NCBI GenBank assembly: GCA_947447615.1 | Contig: CANFJQ010000008.1 | Span: forward strand, 1-42,377 | DNA length: 42,377 bases | Direction of reading: 5' to 3' | Origin: Comamonadaceae bacterium | Lineage (GTDB): Bacteria; Pseudomonadota; Gammaproteobacteria; Burkholderiales; Burkholderiaceae_C | Shown here: positions 28,193 through 35,997 of the stretch, in pieces | Numbering within the stretch: the stretch's first letter is position 1 | Layout: every line of letters starts with the position of its first letter | Made by a program: the position numbers and the translations under genes | The notes under the pieces: generated by a model | The model's input: only the letters and a program-made list of their open reading frames with translations | Databases searched by the model: none | Told to the model about the DNA's origin: nothing

Positions 28193-29845
28193 GCTTACAC
28201 GTTTGGAAGGCAGCGTGGCCTCGACCGTGGGCAAGTCCACCATCATGGGCGTGCCCGGCACGGTGCAGCCGGTGTCGCAGCATTTACCCGGTTGGCGGTT
28301 TTGGGTGATGGCGCGCTGCGGATCGTGCGGTGCTGGGGCGGCAGAACCGTCGGCAGCGATGCCGCGCTCTAGCAAGCGTTCCACCAGTTCCACTTTAGAG
28401 CCTATGGGGTAGTTGCGGTAAATCTCTTGCTTCATCGCCGCTGGCGAGCCACCGCCGTGCAGGCTGATGACCGAATACCAGCCGCCCTGGTAACCGGCGG
28501 TTAGGTCTTCAATAAAGCGCGCGGTTTGAATACGTTGCTCGTAAGGCACATCCGGGTTGGCGCGCAGCACCTCGCTGAGCTTCGCGCCGGTCTCGGGGTT
28601 GTGGTCTTCGTCCGGGCCGGGCAGGGTGACGATCAGGCCGCCACTGACATAGTGCGCGATGCGGTGCATGTCATAAATTTTGGTCGCCAGTAGCAACTTG
28701 CCGATATTGGAAAACACCGCATCGGGCACAAAGCTGTGGCTGTGCGGGTCTTGTTTGCCATAGACGCTGGCCGCGACGCCGCAGGCATAAAAGCTTTCGG
28801 TAATGGTGATGAGCTCCACCATTTGTTCACGCAAATGGCTTTCCTGGCCGGGGTCAAAGCCATTGGCCTCGCACATCAGCGCACCCGCACCAATCAGCAA
28901 ATCGCCAAACCCAGCGCGCGCGCCAATGCAGGTATGGCGGTGGTGGGTGGCGTAGCTATAGGTCAGGTGGCCGGAGTGTTCCCATTCGCCCGCGTAAAAC
29001 ACGTGGTCCATGGGCACAAACACCTTGTCAAACATGCATACCGCCGTGCTTTGGCCGTATTTGCTGCTGAACAAGGCCGCGCCGTGTTCGGGTTCGCCGG
29101 GCCGGCCGGCGGGGCGGGCGATGATGGTCAGGCCCGGTGCGTCGATCGGCACAGCGCAGCAGACCGCAAAGTCGGCATCGGCCTGGCCCATATTGCGGCA
29201 GGGCATGACCAGCAGTTCATGCATATAGGGCGCGCCGGTGACGATGGCTTTGGTGCCGGAAATCAGGATGCCGTGCAGGCCATTGTGCTTGGCGTGGTAA
29301 TCGACGATGTGGACATAGCTGTCGCGGTTGCCTTGCTGGTGGGGGCGCAGGCCCCGGTCGCCCTTGGCGTCGGTCATGGCCACGCCCAGCGTTAAGTCCT
29401 GGTCTTGCACGCGGTGCATATAGTTCAGAAAACGCGCGCTGTGCTCGGTGCTGCCTTTGGCGTCGTCGATGCGCGCGCTGACCTGGCCGATGGCGTTGAG
29501 CGCGTCGTGCGTCAGGTAGCGCTGGGCGCAACCGGTTTCTTGGCAAACCAGACGAACCGCTTCGAGCTTATTGAGCAGGTCACCGGCGCTGGTGTTGATG
29601 TGGGTGAGCCGGTTCACGGTTTTACCGCTGCTTTGCTGGACCGCAGTCATGACTTTGGCGTACTGCGGTTTGAGCGCGTAGTCATACGTCAGGGCGATGG
29701 CATTCATCCCGGGCGCAAAACCGGGTTCATCCACCACGGATTCGACCAAATGGCCGTCCAAAAATACCCGGGGACGGTAGCGGCGCAGGGATTCGCGATA
29801 CTCGTCGCCGCTCATCAAAAGGGCGGTTGCTGCGGGCATATTCAT
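28181..29845 (-). CDS. HpaB / 4-hydroxybutyryl-CoA dehydratase superfamily flavoprotein
   Basis: Large flavoprotein of the superfamily joining 4-hydroxyphenylacetate 3-monooxygenase (HpaB) and 4-hydroxybutyryl-CoA dehydratase (AbfD). Family blocks: MSGDEYRESLRRYRPRVFLDG (start), RDSYVHIVDYHAKHNGL, GTKAIVTGAPYMHELLV, VFVPMDHVFYAGEWEH, HHRHTCIGARAGFGDLLIG, AHYVSGGLIVTLP. The AbfD iron-sulfur ligands follow the spacing C-x3-C and H-x6-C; here the matching places are Cys106/Tyr110 and His302/Ala309, so the cluster is probably absent and dehydratase activity doubtful. Residues 495-554 form an extra tail with a Cys cluster, GKCCDTGCTVPGTP. ATG 29845 has GGAG upstream and yields 554 aa (HpaB about 520, AbfD about 490). 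It converges on the crotonase pair. Substrate unknown. Confidence 0.8.
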   Translation of the reverse strand: MNMPAATALLMSGDEYRESLRRYRPRVFLDGHLVESVVDEPGFAPGMNAIALTYDYALKPQYAKVMTAVQQSSGKTVNRLTHINTSAGDLLNKLEAVRLVCQETGCAQRYLTHDALNAIGQVSARIDDAKGSTEHSARFLNYMHRVQDQDLTLGVAMTDAKGDRGLRPHQQGNRDSYVHIVDYHAKHNGLHGILISGTKAIVTGAPYMHELLVMPCRNMGQADADFAVCCAVPIDAPGLTIIARPAGRPGEPEHGAALFSSKYGQSTAVCMFDKVFVPMDHVFYAGEWEHSGHLTYSYATHHRHTCIGARAGFGDLLIGAGALMCEANGFDPGQESHLREQMVELITITESFYACGVAASVYGKQDPHSHSFVPDAVFSNIGKLLLATKIYDMHRIAHYVSGGLIVTLPGPDEDHNPETGAKLSEVLRANPDVPYEQRIQTARFIEDLTAGYQGGWYSVISLHGGGSPAAMKQEIYRNYPIGSKVELVERLLERGIAADGSAAPAPHDPQRAITQNRQPGKCCDTGCTVPGTPMMVDLPTVEATLPSKRVSPKP

Positions 29846-30196
29846 AGCGTGGCTCCGTTTTTCATGAGGTGCAATATACCGGATTGACAGGGTTTGGCAG
29901 CGCAAGCGGGGCATGCCAGGCCTGGGTGTTCGGATGCGCCCATACGCGGCACACCATGTTTGCTCTGGAACGACCGTCCCGTGCGACGACGGTTCTCGGG
30001 GCCGCCGCAGGGCCTGGCTCATGTTCTTTGTCCGAAGCATTAGGCTTGACGACCTTGCGCTTATATTTATTAAATTTGAAACCAATATTAATATGGTGAT
30101 ATAAAGCTAGCGACCTGACCGTTAGGAAAACCAGTATTGAGGGCGCAGGTTCAGCAAAGTTCAATTTACATTTTTTAAACAGAAGGGACAAAAAAT
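29846..30196. other. Gene-free divergent intergenic region
   Basis: This 351-bp stretch lies between the HpaB-like gene (minus) and the chalcone-isomerase-like gene (plus). Short open frames here show no protein-like content. The left part is GC-rich and holds a hairpin ACCGTC/GACGGT (29973-29993). The right part (30046-30196) is sharply AT-rich, with a candidate plus-strand promoter and the perfect 10-bp palindrome ATATTAATAT at 30085-30094. No recognised riboswitch or RNA gene. Confidence 0.5.
30046..30073 (+). promoter_or_regulatory. Candidate promoter of the chalcone-isomerase-like gene
   Basis: TTGACG (30046-30051), a 16-bp spacer and TATTAA (30068-30073) resemble a sigma-70 promoter. 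An AT palindrome (30085-30094) lies just downstream, where an operator could overlap the transcription start. Sequence match only. Confidence 0.35.
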
Positions 30197-30865
30197 ATGA
30201 AGCAAATCGGTACCAGTCAAGCATCGCGTGTGAAATTTGCCTGGGTAGGGCGGTCTATAGGCTTGGTTTTGGCAATTGTTATGGCGGCGCCATGCGTGCA
30301 TGCGCAAAACCTCACCTTCGGGCCTGCCACGTTTACCAAGTCGGTGGAAGTGGCCGATAGCGCACTCAACCTCAATGGCGCGGGGATTCGCTACCGCTTC
30401 GGTTTCAAAGTCTATGCGGCAGGCCTGTATTTACAAAGCAAGGCCACGACGCCGGAGGCTGCGCTGTCTGCCAATGGCCCTAAGCGCATTCATTTGGTCA
30501 TGCTGCGCGATGTCGATGGTGCGGAGTTGGGCAAATTGTTCGTGCGCGGTATTGAAAACAACACGCCCAAAGGCGAGGATTTGAGCAAAATTGTTCCCGG
30601 AACCAGTCGTATGGGAGACGCTTTTGCGCAGGTTTTTGCGGGTGGTAAAAAGCTTGGCGTAGGCGAGACCCTGGCGATCGACTTTGTGCCAGGCGTGGGC
30701 ACCTTGATGGCGCACAACGGCAAGCAAGTGGGCGAGACCATCAAAGAGCCGCAGTTTTATGTGGCATTGATGCGCTTGTGGTTGGGCCAGGATCCGGCAG
30801 ACCGCCAATTGAAAGAAGCGATGCTCGGTCAGGCCGCCCCCGCGCCCGCCAAAGCGGCGATTTAA
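30197..30865 (+). CDS. Exported chalcone-isomerase-fold protein
   Basis: Periplasmic protein with the chalcone isomerase-like fold (bacterial CHI-like family). A Sec signal peptide (hydrophobic core SIGLVLAIVMAAPCVHA, cleavage near residue 36) is followed by the fold's typical start: SALNLNGAGIRYRFGFKVYA, then AGLYL, HLVMLRDVDGAELGKLFVRG, GETLAIDFVPGVGTLMAHNG and a C-terminal LMRLWLGQDPADRQLKEAML block. 222 aa. Bacterial members have no proven chalcone isomerase activity and may bind fatty acids or other lipids (family knowledge). ATG 30197 follows AGAAGGGA. It stands alone, with its own upstream region, before dnaX. Confidence 0.87.
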   Translation: MKQIGTSQASRVKFAWVGRSIGLVLAIVMAAPCVHAQNLTFGPATFTKSVEVADSALNLNGAGIRYRFGFKVYAAGLYLQSKATTPEAALSANGPKRIHLVMLRDVDGAELGKLFVRGIENNTPKGEDLSKIVPGTSRMGDAFAQVFAGGKKLGVGETLAIDFVPGVGTLMAHNGKQVGETIKEPQFYVALMRLWLGQDPADRQLKEAMLGQAAPAPAKAAI

Positions 30866-30971
30866 GGTCCGGCGGTCTGTTGGGGGACTGGGGCCTATGC
30901 CCCCAGCCATCGTGTTTGAGCGCGCTACTACCTGCGCGGGGCGTGCGTGCGGGCCACCGTAGAATCCGCCC

Positions 30972-32852
30972 ATGTCTTATCTGGTTCTTGCCCGCAAATA
31001 CCGACCGCGCAATTTTGCGGAAATGGTGGGCCAGGGCCATGTGGTGCAAGCCCTGGGCAATGCGCTGTCCACGGGGCGCTTGCACCATGCTTATTTATTT
31101 ACTGGCACGCGGGGCGTTGGCAAGACCACGGTCTCGCGTATTCTTGCCAAATCCCTCAATTGCCAGGGGCCCGATGGGCAGGGCGGCATTACCTCCACGC
31201 CCTGTGGCGTCTGTCAGGCTTGCACCGACATCGATGCCGGCCGCTTTGTCGATTACACCGAGCTAGATGCCGCGTCTAACCGGGGCGTGGACGAAGTGCA
31301 GGCGCTGCTGGAACAAGCAGTCTATAAGCCCGTGCAAGGGCGCTTTAAGGTCTTCATGATCGACGAGGTGCATATGCTGACCGGGCATGCGTTCAACGCC
31401 ATGCTCAAGACGCTGGAAGAGCCGCCGGATTATTTGAAATTTGTGCTGGCCACCACCGATCCGCAAAAAGTGCCGGTAACGGTGCTCTCGCGCTGCCTGC
31501 AATTTAATTTGCGACCCATGGCACCGCAAACCATTTTTGACCACCTGGAGCAGGTGCTGGGCGCAGAACAAGTGGCTTTTGATAAGCCTTCTTTGCATTT
31601 GCTGGCGCGTGCGGCGCGCGGCTCCATGCGTGACGCGCTCAGCCTGAGTGACCAGGCCATTGCCTTTGGCGGCGGGCAACTGTCCGAAGCTACCGTGCGG
31701 CAAATGCTGGGCAGTGTGGATAGCGCCTATGTGTTTGCGCTGGTAGAAGCACTTGCTGCCAGCTTGGGGCGCAAGGTCGTGGAAATCGTGGAAAGTCTGC
31801 GCGTGCAGGGCCTGAACCCGGCCTCGGCGCTGGAGGAAATGGCCAGTGTCTTGCACCGCATGGCGGTGTACCAGGCCATGGGCGATGCCGCCAAGGGGGA
31901 CAGTGCCGATCCGATGGAGGCTGAGGTGGCCCGCCTGGCCGCCGTGTTGCCCGCCGATGAAACCCAGTTGCTCTACAGCATTTGCCTGCACGGACGCGGC
32001 GATTTGGGCCTGGCGCCCGATGAATATGCGGCCCTGACCATGGTACTTTTGCGTTTACTGGCTTTCAAGCCGGGTGATGCACCCTTGCAATCTGGGGCAC
32101 AGGCGGCGGAAAAAAAAAGCCTGAAATCGGCGCCTGAGCTGGCGCGCGGTGCCGATTTTGGTGCCGATGACCGCCAGGCGGCCGCACCTACACCCGCACC
32201 CGTACCCGCGCTTAGATCGCCTTTGCCCCTGGCTGATAAGGTGCCACCAGGTCAATTGCTGGCAGTACATGATCAGGACGTCCGCCATGGCGCGGATATT
32301 GACCAAGGGAAGGACGCGCAAGTTTCTCAGCCATCCCAAGCCCCATCGCAGTCGCAGCCCGCTGAAAAAAGCACCGCCGTGCACCGCGTGGTGGGCGTGC
32401 CGATGCGGGTGCAGCAGGAAAGCCGCCTGGACCAGACGCAAAGTAGCGCGGCGGCCGGTTTTGTGGAAAGTGAACACGGAGCTTTTTGGCACGCAACCGT
32501 GCAAGCCCTGGTCCAGTCACAGGCGGTTAACGCCTTGGCGCGCGAGTTGGCATTGCAATCGCAGTTGATTGGGCGCGACGAAGACCAGTGGATTTTGCGG
32601 GTCGAGAGCGAATCGCTCAACCAGGCAGGTAGCCGCGATCGGCTCAGCCAGGCGCTACAAGACGCCGGTTTTGCGGTTGCGCTGGCTGTGGAGGTGGGGC
32701 GCGTCAGTGACAGCCCGGCGCGTCGCAATGCCAGCGCGAGCGCCGAGCGCCAACAGGCCGCCGAGCGCATCATCCACAGCAACCCCCTGGTGCAAACTTG
32801 GATGCGCGACTTTGGGGCGAAAATTGTTCCCGGTAGCATCCGGCCTTTGTAG
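30972..32852 (+). CDS. dnaX: DNA polymerase III subunits tau (and possibly gamma)
   Basis: Clamp-loader ATPase subunit of the replicative polymerase. N-terminal AAA+ module: LARKYRPRNFAEMVGQ, Walker A GTRGVGKTT, four-Cys zinc module (CQGPDGQGG..., CGVCQACTD), Walker B VFMIDEVHML and the arginine-finger motif LATTDPQKVPVTVLSRC. Domain III ends near residue 370, then comes a Pro/Ala/Gln-rich linker (380-500) and the tau-specific C-terminal domain binding the polymerase alpha subunit. 626 aa matches full-length tau. At codons 380-383 a run of nine A sits exactly at the domain III/linker border, with nearby stops in both other frames, so a shorter gamma form may be made. ybaB and recR follow, the classic order. 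Confidence 0.97.
   Translation: MSYLVLARKYRPRNFAEMVGQGHVVQALGNALSTGRLHHAYLFTGTRGVGKTTVSRILAKSLNCQGPDGQGGITSTPCGVCQACTDIDAGRFVDYTELDAASNRGVDEVQALLEQAVYKPVQGRFKVFMIDEVHMLTGHAFNAMLKTLEEPPDYLKFVLATTDPQKVPVTVLSRCLQFNLRPMAPQTIFDHLEQVLGAEQVAFDKPSLHLLARAARGSMRDALSLSDQAIAFGGGQLSEATVRQMLGSVDSAYVFALVEALAASLGRKVVEIVESLRVQGLNPASALEEMASVLHRMAVYQAMGDAAKGDSADPMEAEVARLAAVLPADETQLLYSICLHGRGDLGLAPDEYAALTMVLLRLLAFKPGDAPLQSGAQAAEKKSLKSAPELARGADFGADDRQAAAPTPAPVPALRSPLPLADKVPPGQLLAVHDQDVRHGADIDQGKDAQVSQPSQAPSQSQPAEKSTAVHRVVGVPMRVQQESRLDQTQSSAAAGFVESEHGAFWHATVQALVQSQAVNALARELALQSQLIGRDEDQWILRVESESLNQAGSRDRLSQALQDAGFAVALAVEVGRVSDSPARRNASASAERQQAAERIIHSNPLVQTWMRDFGAKIVPGSIRPL
32109..32137 (+). promoter_or_regulatory. 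Candidate programmed slippage site in dnaX
   Basis: Nine consecutive A (32110-32118) are read in frame as GAA AAA AAA AGC. A minus-one shift, or an mRNA with one extra A, meets TGA at 32135-32137, giving a product of about 388 aa. A plus-one shift, or loss of one A, meets TGA at 32122-32124, giving about 383 aa. Both would be gamma-like, ending just after the clamp-loader domains. Confidence 0.55.
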
Positions 32853-32919
32853 TGCTTTGTCATCGATGGATGGCAGAGACACTTCCCGTTTTTATTAAGT
32901 ACAGCTAAAAGGATTTTTG

Positions 32920-33243
32920 ATGTTCAATAAAGGACAACTTGCCGGTCTGATGAAGCAGGCGCAGGCTATGCAAGACAACGTGAAGAAAGCCCAGGACGAG
33001 TTGGGCCTGATTGAAGTGAGCGGCGAGTCCGGTTCCGGTCTGGTTAAAGTCACGATGACGTGCAAGCACGAGGTCAAGCGCATCACCATCGACCCCAGCC
33101 TGCTGGCCGACGACAAAGACATGCTCGAAGACCTGGTCGCCGCCGCTTTCAACGCAGCATTGCGTGTGGCCGAAGAGACTTCGGCCCAAAAAATGGCCAA
33201 GATCACCGCCGGTTTGCCACCGGGCATGAAGCTTCCGTTTTAA
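32920..33243 (+). CDS. ybaB: Nucleoid-associated protein YbaB/EbfC
   Basis: Small DNA-binding protein of the YbaB/EbfC family, a dimer that coats DNA. Family pattern: [19 protein letters not shown], then [20 protein letters not shown] and a C-terminal [17 protein letters not shown]. 107 aa is standard. ATG 32920 is used, with AAAAGGA seven bases upstream; an in-frame TTG one codon earlier is not needed. It lies between dnaX and recR, as in most proteobacteria. Confidence 0.97.
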   Translation: MFNKGQLAGLMKQAQAMQDNVKKAQDELGLIEVSGESGSGLVKVTMTCKHEVKRITIDPSLLADDKDMLEDLVAAAFNAALRVAEETSAQKMAKITAGLPPGMKLPF

Positions 33244-33277
33244 GGCGTGATGAGATTGCAAGCCGGAGCGTGCCGCT

Positions 33278-33868
33278 ATGTCTGACGCGCATGCACTGGA
33301 CGCCTTGATTCAGGCCTTGCGCCGTTTGCCGGGCGTGGGTATTAAATCGGCGCAGCGCATGGCTTTTCATTTGCTGCAACGCGACCGGCCCGGCGCCCAG
33401 GCCCTGGCGCGCGCTTTGCAAGAGGCGAGTGAGAACGTGCGCCATTGCGAACGCTGCCACACCTTTACCCAGGACCAGGTGTGCGCCACCTGCCTGGACA
33501 CGCGGCGTGACCACACGCAGCTGTGTGTGTTGGAAACACCGGCTGACCAGGCGGCCATGGAGCGTACTGGCGCCTACCATGGGCTCTACTTTGTGTTGAT
33601 GGGTAAGCTCAGTCCGCTCGATGGCATCGGGCCGCATGAATTGGGCTTGGATAAATTGTTTGTGCGCGCTTGCGACGGCATTGTGCGCGAGGTGATTTTG
33701 GCGACCAATTTCACTGCCGAAGGCGAGGCCACGGCCCATGTGATCGCCGAAGGGCTGCGCGCCAAGGGCCTCAATCCGACGCGTCTGGCGCGCGGTGTGC
33801 CGGTAGGTAGTGAGCTGGAATATGTGGACTTGGGCACGATTGCCCATGCTTTGGTGGATCGGCGCTAA
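33278..33868 (+). CDS. recR: Recombination mediator protein RecR
   Basis: Works with RecF and RecO to load RecA on gapped DNA. It shows the N-terminal helix-hairpin-helix ([20 protein letters not shown]), a four-Cys zinc finger (Cys57, 60, 69, 72), the Toprim domain ([19 protein letters not shown] onward) and the C-terminal Walker-B-like segment [16 protein letters not shown]. 196 aa is normal. It is the last gene of the dnaX-ybaB-recR run and its stop codon sits inside a strong terminator. Confidence 0.97.
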   Translation: MSDAHALDALIQALRRLPGVGIKSAQRMAFHLLQRDRPGAQALARALQEASENVRHCERCHTFTQDQVCATCLDTRRDHTQLCVLETPADQAAMERTGAYHGLYFVLMGKLSPLDGIGPHELGLDKLFVRACDGIVREVILATNFTAEGEATAHVIAEGLRAKGLNPTRLARGVPVGSELEYVDLGTIAHALVDRR

Positions 33869-33882
33869 GCGCTGGTTTTTTT
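33860..33882 (+). terminator. Rho-independent terminator overlapping the recR stop
   Basis: CGGCGC-TAA-GCGCTG forms a 6-bp stem (one G-T pair) with the recR stop codon TAA as the three-base loop, followed by GG-less spacing of two bases and seven T (33876-33882), then more T. It should end dnaX-ybaB-recR transcription and separate it from the MAPEG gene. Confidence 0.72.
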
Positions 33883-33900
33883 AATTTTTAGGGAAAATAT

Positions 33901-34320
33901 ATGACAGCCGCTACTTTTTCTGTGTTGCATGGGTGTGTACTTTTGGCAGCCATCATGCCCATACTGTGCGCGGGCATGGCCAAATCCAACGGCTTTGGTA
34001 AACCCGTGCGCGACGGAGGATATGACAACGCCATGCCGCGCCAGTGGTTGGCCGGACAAACCGGATGGCGCGCCCGGGCTAATGCCGCCCAGGCTAATTG
34101 CTTCGAAGCACTTCCGTTTTTTATAGGCGCGGTGGCCTTGGCCCAGCACGCAGGCGCGGATGCTGCACGCTTGGATATGCTCGCACTACTCTTTGTAGGC
34201 CTACGGGTGGTGTATGTCGCTTTGTATATCACGGACCGCGCCAATGCGCGAAGCCTGGCCTGGACGCTGGCGGTGGCTACCAATATTGCCATCCTTTTTA
34301 GCGGTTCGGCGAGCGCATAA
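33901..34320 (+). CDS. MAPEG family integral membrane protein
   Basis: Small four-helix membrane protein of the MAPEG (membrane-associated eicosanoid and glutathione metabolism) family. Hydrophobic segments are near residues 8-25, 70-85, 90-110 and 118-136. The block WRARANAAQANCFEALPFFIGAVA... contains the family signature RANAAQxNxFEALP. 139 aa is typical of bacterial members. ATG 33901 follows AGGGA. Eukaryotic members act on glutathione or lipids; bacterial substrates are mostly unknown. It is cut off from recR by a terminator and convergent with mltD. Confidence 0.9.
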   Translation: MTAATFSVLHGCVLLAAIMPILCAGMAKSNGFGKPVRDGGYDNAMPRQWLAGQTGWRARANAAQANCFEALPFFIGAVALAQHAGADAARLDMLALLFVGLRVVYVALYITDRANARSLAWTLAVATNIAILFSGSASA

Positions 34321-34347
34321 GCAAGCGCCACAATAAGCCCAAGCCGT

Positions 34348-34363
34348 CATTGCGAATGCAATG
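34348..34363. terminator. Hairpin between convergent MAPEG and mltD genes
   Basis: CATTGC-GAAT-GCAATG is a perfect 6-bp stem-loop in the 64-bp gap between two convergent genes, nested within an outer GCCACA (34327-34332)/TGTGGC (34376-34381) pair. No T-run follows on either strand, so a bidirectional terminator role is only tentative. Confidence 0.35.
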
Positions 34364-34384
34364 CATGCTGGCGGGTGTGGCTGC

Positions 34385-35836
34385 CTATTTTTTCTTGTGC
34401 TTATCGTCAGGCTTTTTGCCTTTTGGCTTGGATGCCACGGGTGCCGCTGCCTTAGGCTTGCTGTTGATTTTTGCCGCTGAGCCTGCTGGGACGTTGACAA
34501 AAATAACCAGAGCCTGGCCGGGCTTGAACTTGGCGGTAGGCGGCACTTTGTTCCACTGGGCCAGGTTGGCCGGCGTGACATTAAAGCGTTTGGCCAGCGT
34601 CGCCACGGTGTCTGCCTTGCCCGCACGAATGGACTTGCGCACGCTAATCATTTCCGGCGTGAGCGTGACCTGACCGCGGTCGGCGACGGATTCACTAACG
34701 TCTTTTTGCGAGTTGGCTGCACGCGGGACCAGCAGCGTGGAGCCAGCTTTGATCAGCATGCCCGCCGGTATGTTGTTGACCTGGCGTAATTGTGCTTCGC
34801 TCATTCCGGCTTGTTTTGCGGCATCGGCAATGCGTACGGTGGTCGGGGCGACCCATACCGTCCAGCTTGCTAAACGTGGCCCGTTGAACTCCTGGAGGTT
34901 TTTTTCAAACACGTCCGCGTTATCCCACGGCAGCAGAATTTGTGGCGTGCCTGCGGCCATGATCACGGGTTTATTGACCGAGGGGTTGAGTGATTTGAAA
35001 TCGTCCAAAGGCACACCCGAGAGCTTGACTGCCATCGCCACATCGATGTCTTTGACAATGCTCACCGTTTTGAAATAGGGGTGGTTACCAATGTCGGGCA
35101 ATTGCGCAGCAAAATTTTCGGGTTGGCCCACAATGTTTTTAATCGCTTGCAGCTTGGGCACGTAGTATTGGGTTTCCTGCGGCATGGTCAGGTCGGTATA
35201 GCCGGTCGGTAGGCCCAGTCGCTGGTTTTTCGCGATAGCACGTCCCACGCTGCCTTCGCCCCAGTTATAGGCCGCCAAGGCCAGGTGCCAGTCGCCAAAC
35301 AAGCCATAGAGTTTTTGCAGGTAGTCCAAGGCCGCGCGGGTAGAAGCCAAGACATCGCGCCGGTCATCGCGAAACACGTTTTGTTTGAGTTCGAAGCTTT
35401 TGCCGGTAGCCGGCATAAATTGCCACATGCCTGCCGCCTTGGCGCTGGAAACAGCTTGCGGGTTAAACGCGCTTTCGACGAAAGGCAGCAAGGCCAGCTC
35501 GGTGGGCATATTGCGCATTTCCAGCTCTTCGACAATGTGAAAGAGGTATTTACGCGATCGCTCCGTCATGCGAAAAATGTAATCGGGCCGGTTGGTGTAC
35601 CACTGCTCGCGGTCGCGCACCAAATTGCTCTCTAGGTTGGGCATGGCGTAGCCGCGGCGTATGCGTTCCCATAAATCAGCAGGCGTGGCCGTCGCGGCTA
35701 CGGACAGGGATTTGCTTTCTTGCAACTCCAACGGTTGCAGACTGGCCGGGCCTTCAGCCGCAGATGCGATGGTCGCCCAGCCCATTAGCAGCAGGCTGGT
35801 GAGCGCACGCAGGGCGCGAAAGCGGTAGTTACACAT
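34385..35836 (-). CDS. mltD: Membrane-bound lytic murein transglycosylase D with LysM repeats
   Basis: Exported muramidase that cleaves peptidoglycan glycan strands. A signal peptide (LTSLLLMGWATIASA, cleavage near residue 26) precedes an SLT goose-lysozyme-like domain with the catalytic Glu in LALLPFVESAFNPQAVS (Glu121) and the block KAAGMWQFMPATGKSF, ALAAYNWGEGSVGRAI. Further on are a middle region and two LysM-type repeats (around 355-400 and 415-460), then a Lys-rich tail. No lipobox Cys is apparent at the cleavage site. The start is ATG 35836 because the signal peptide begins there; the upstream ATG at 35947 would add 37 unlike residues. No good ribosome site is visible. Confidence 0.92.
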   Translation of the reverse strand: MCNYRFRALRALTSLLLMGWATIASAAEGPASLQPLELQESKSLSVAATATPADLWERIRRGYAMPNLESNLVRDREQWYTNRPDYIFRMTERSRKYLFHIVEELEMRNMPTELALLPFVESAFNPQAVSSAKAAGMWQFMPATGKSFELKQNVFRDDRRDVLASTRAALDYLQKLYGLFGDWHLALAAYNWGEGSVGRAIAKNQRLGLPTGYTDLTMPQETQYYVPKLQAIKNIVGQPENFAAQLPDIGNHPYFKTVSIVKDIDVAMAVKLSGVPLDDFKSLNPSVNKPVIMAAGTPQILLPWDNADVFEKNLQEFNGPRLASWTVWVAPTTVRIADAAKQAGMSEAQLRQVNNIPAGMLIKAGSTLLVPRAANSQKDVSESVADRGQVTLTPEMISVRKSIRAGKADTVATLAKRFNVTPANLAQWNKVPPTAKFKPGQALVIFVNVPAGSAAKINSKPKAAAPVASKPKGKKPDDKHKKK

Positions 35837-35997
35837 GGAAAGGGGCAATGGGGGCTGACTAGAATGCGCCGGACTTAGCGGCGATTTGCTGCGCAGTAGC
35901 GTCTTGGGTTGGAAGATGGACTGGCGAGTGACTGGCCGACGCGTCATGGGACATCCAAAAAATCAGCGTGGGCAGAGCGGGCAGCGAAAACAAAGTC

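Noticed and set aside
28181-29845. Confident naming as 4-hydroxybutyryl-CoA dehydratase (abfD)
   Set aside because: The cluster ligand spacing is not present, so only the superfamily is supported.
28736-29887. Two plus-strand open frames opposite the HpaB-like gene
   Set aside because: Shadow frames; the minus strand has clear superfamily motifs and a good ribosome site.
29895-29925. Sigma-54-like promoter upstream of the HpaB-like gene
   Set aside because: The GG and GC elements are 12 bp apart instead of 10.
30888-30906. Terminator after the CHI-like gene (CTGGGG/CCCCAG stem)
   Set aside because: A short stem is present but no T-run follows.
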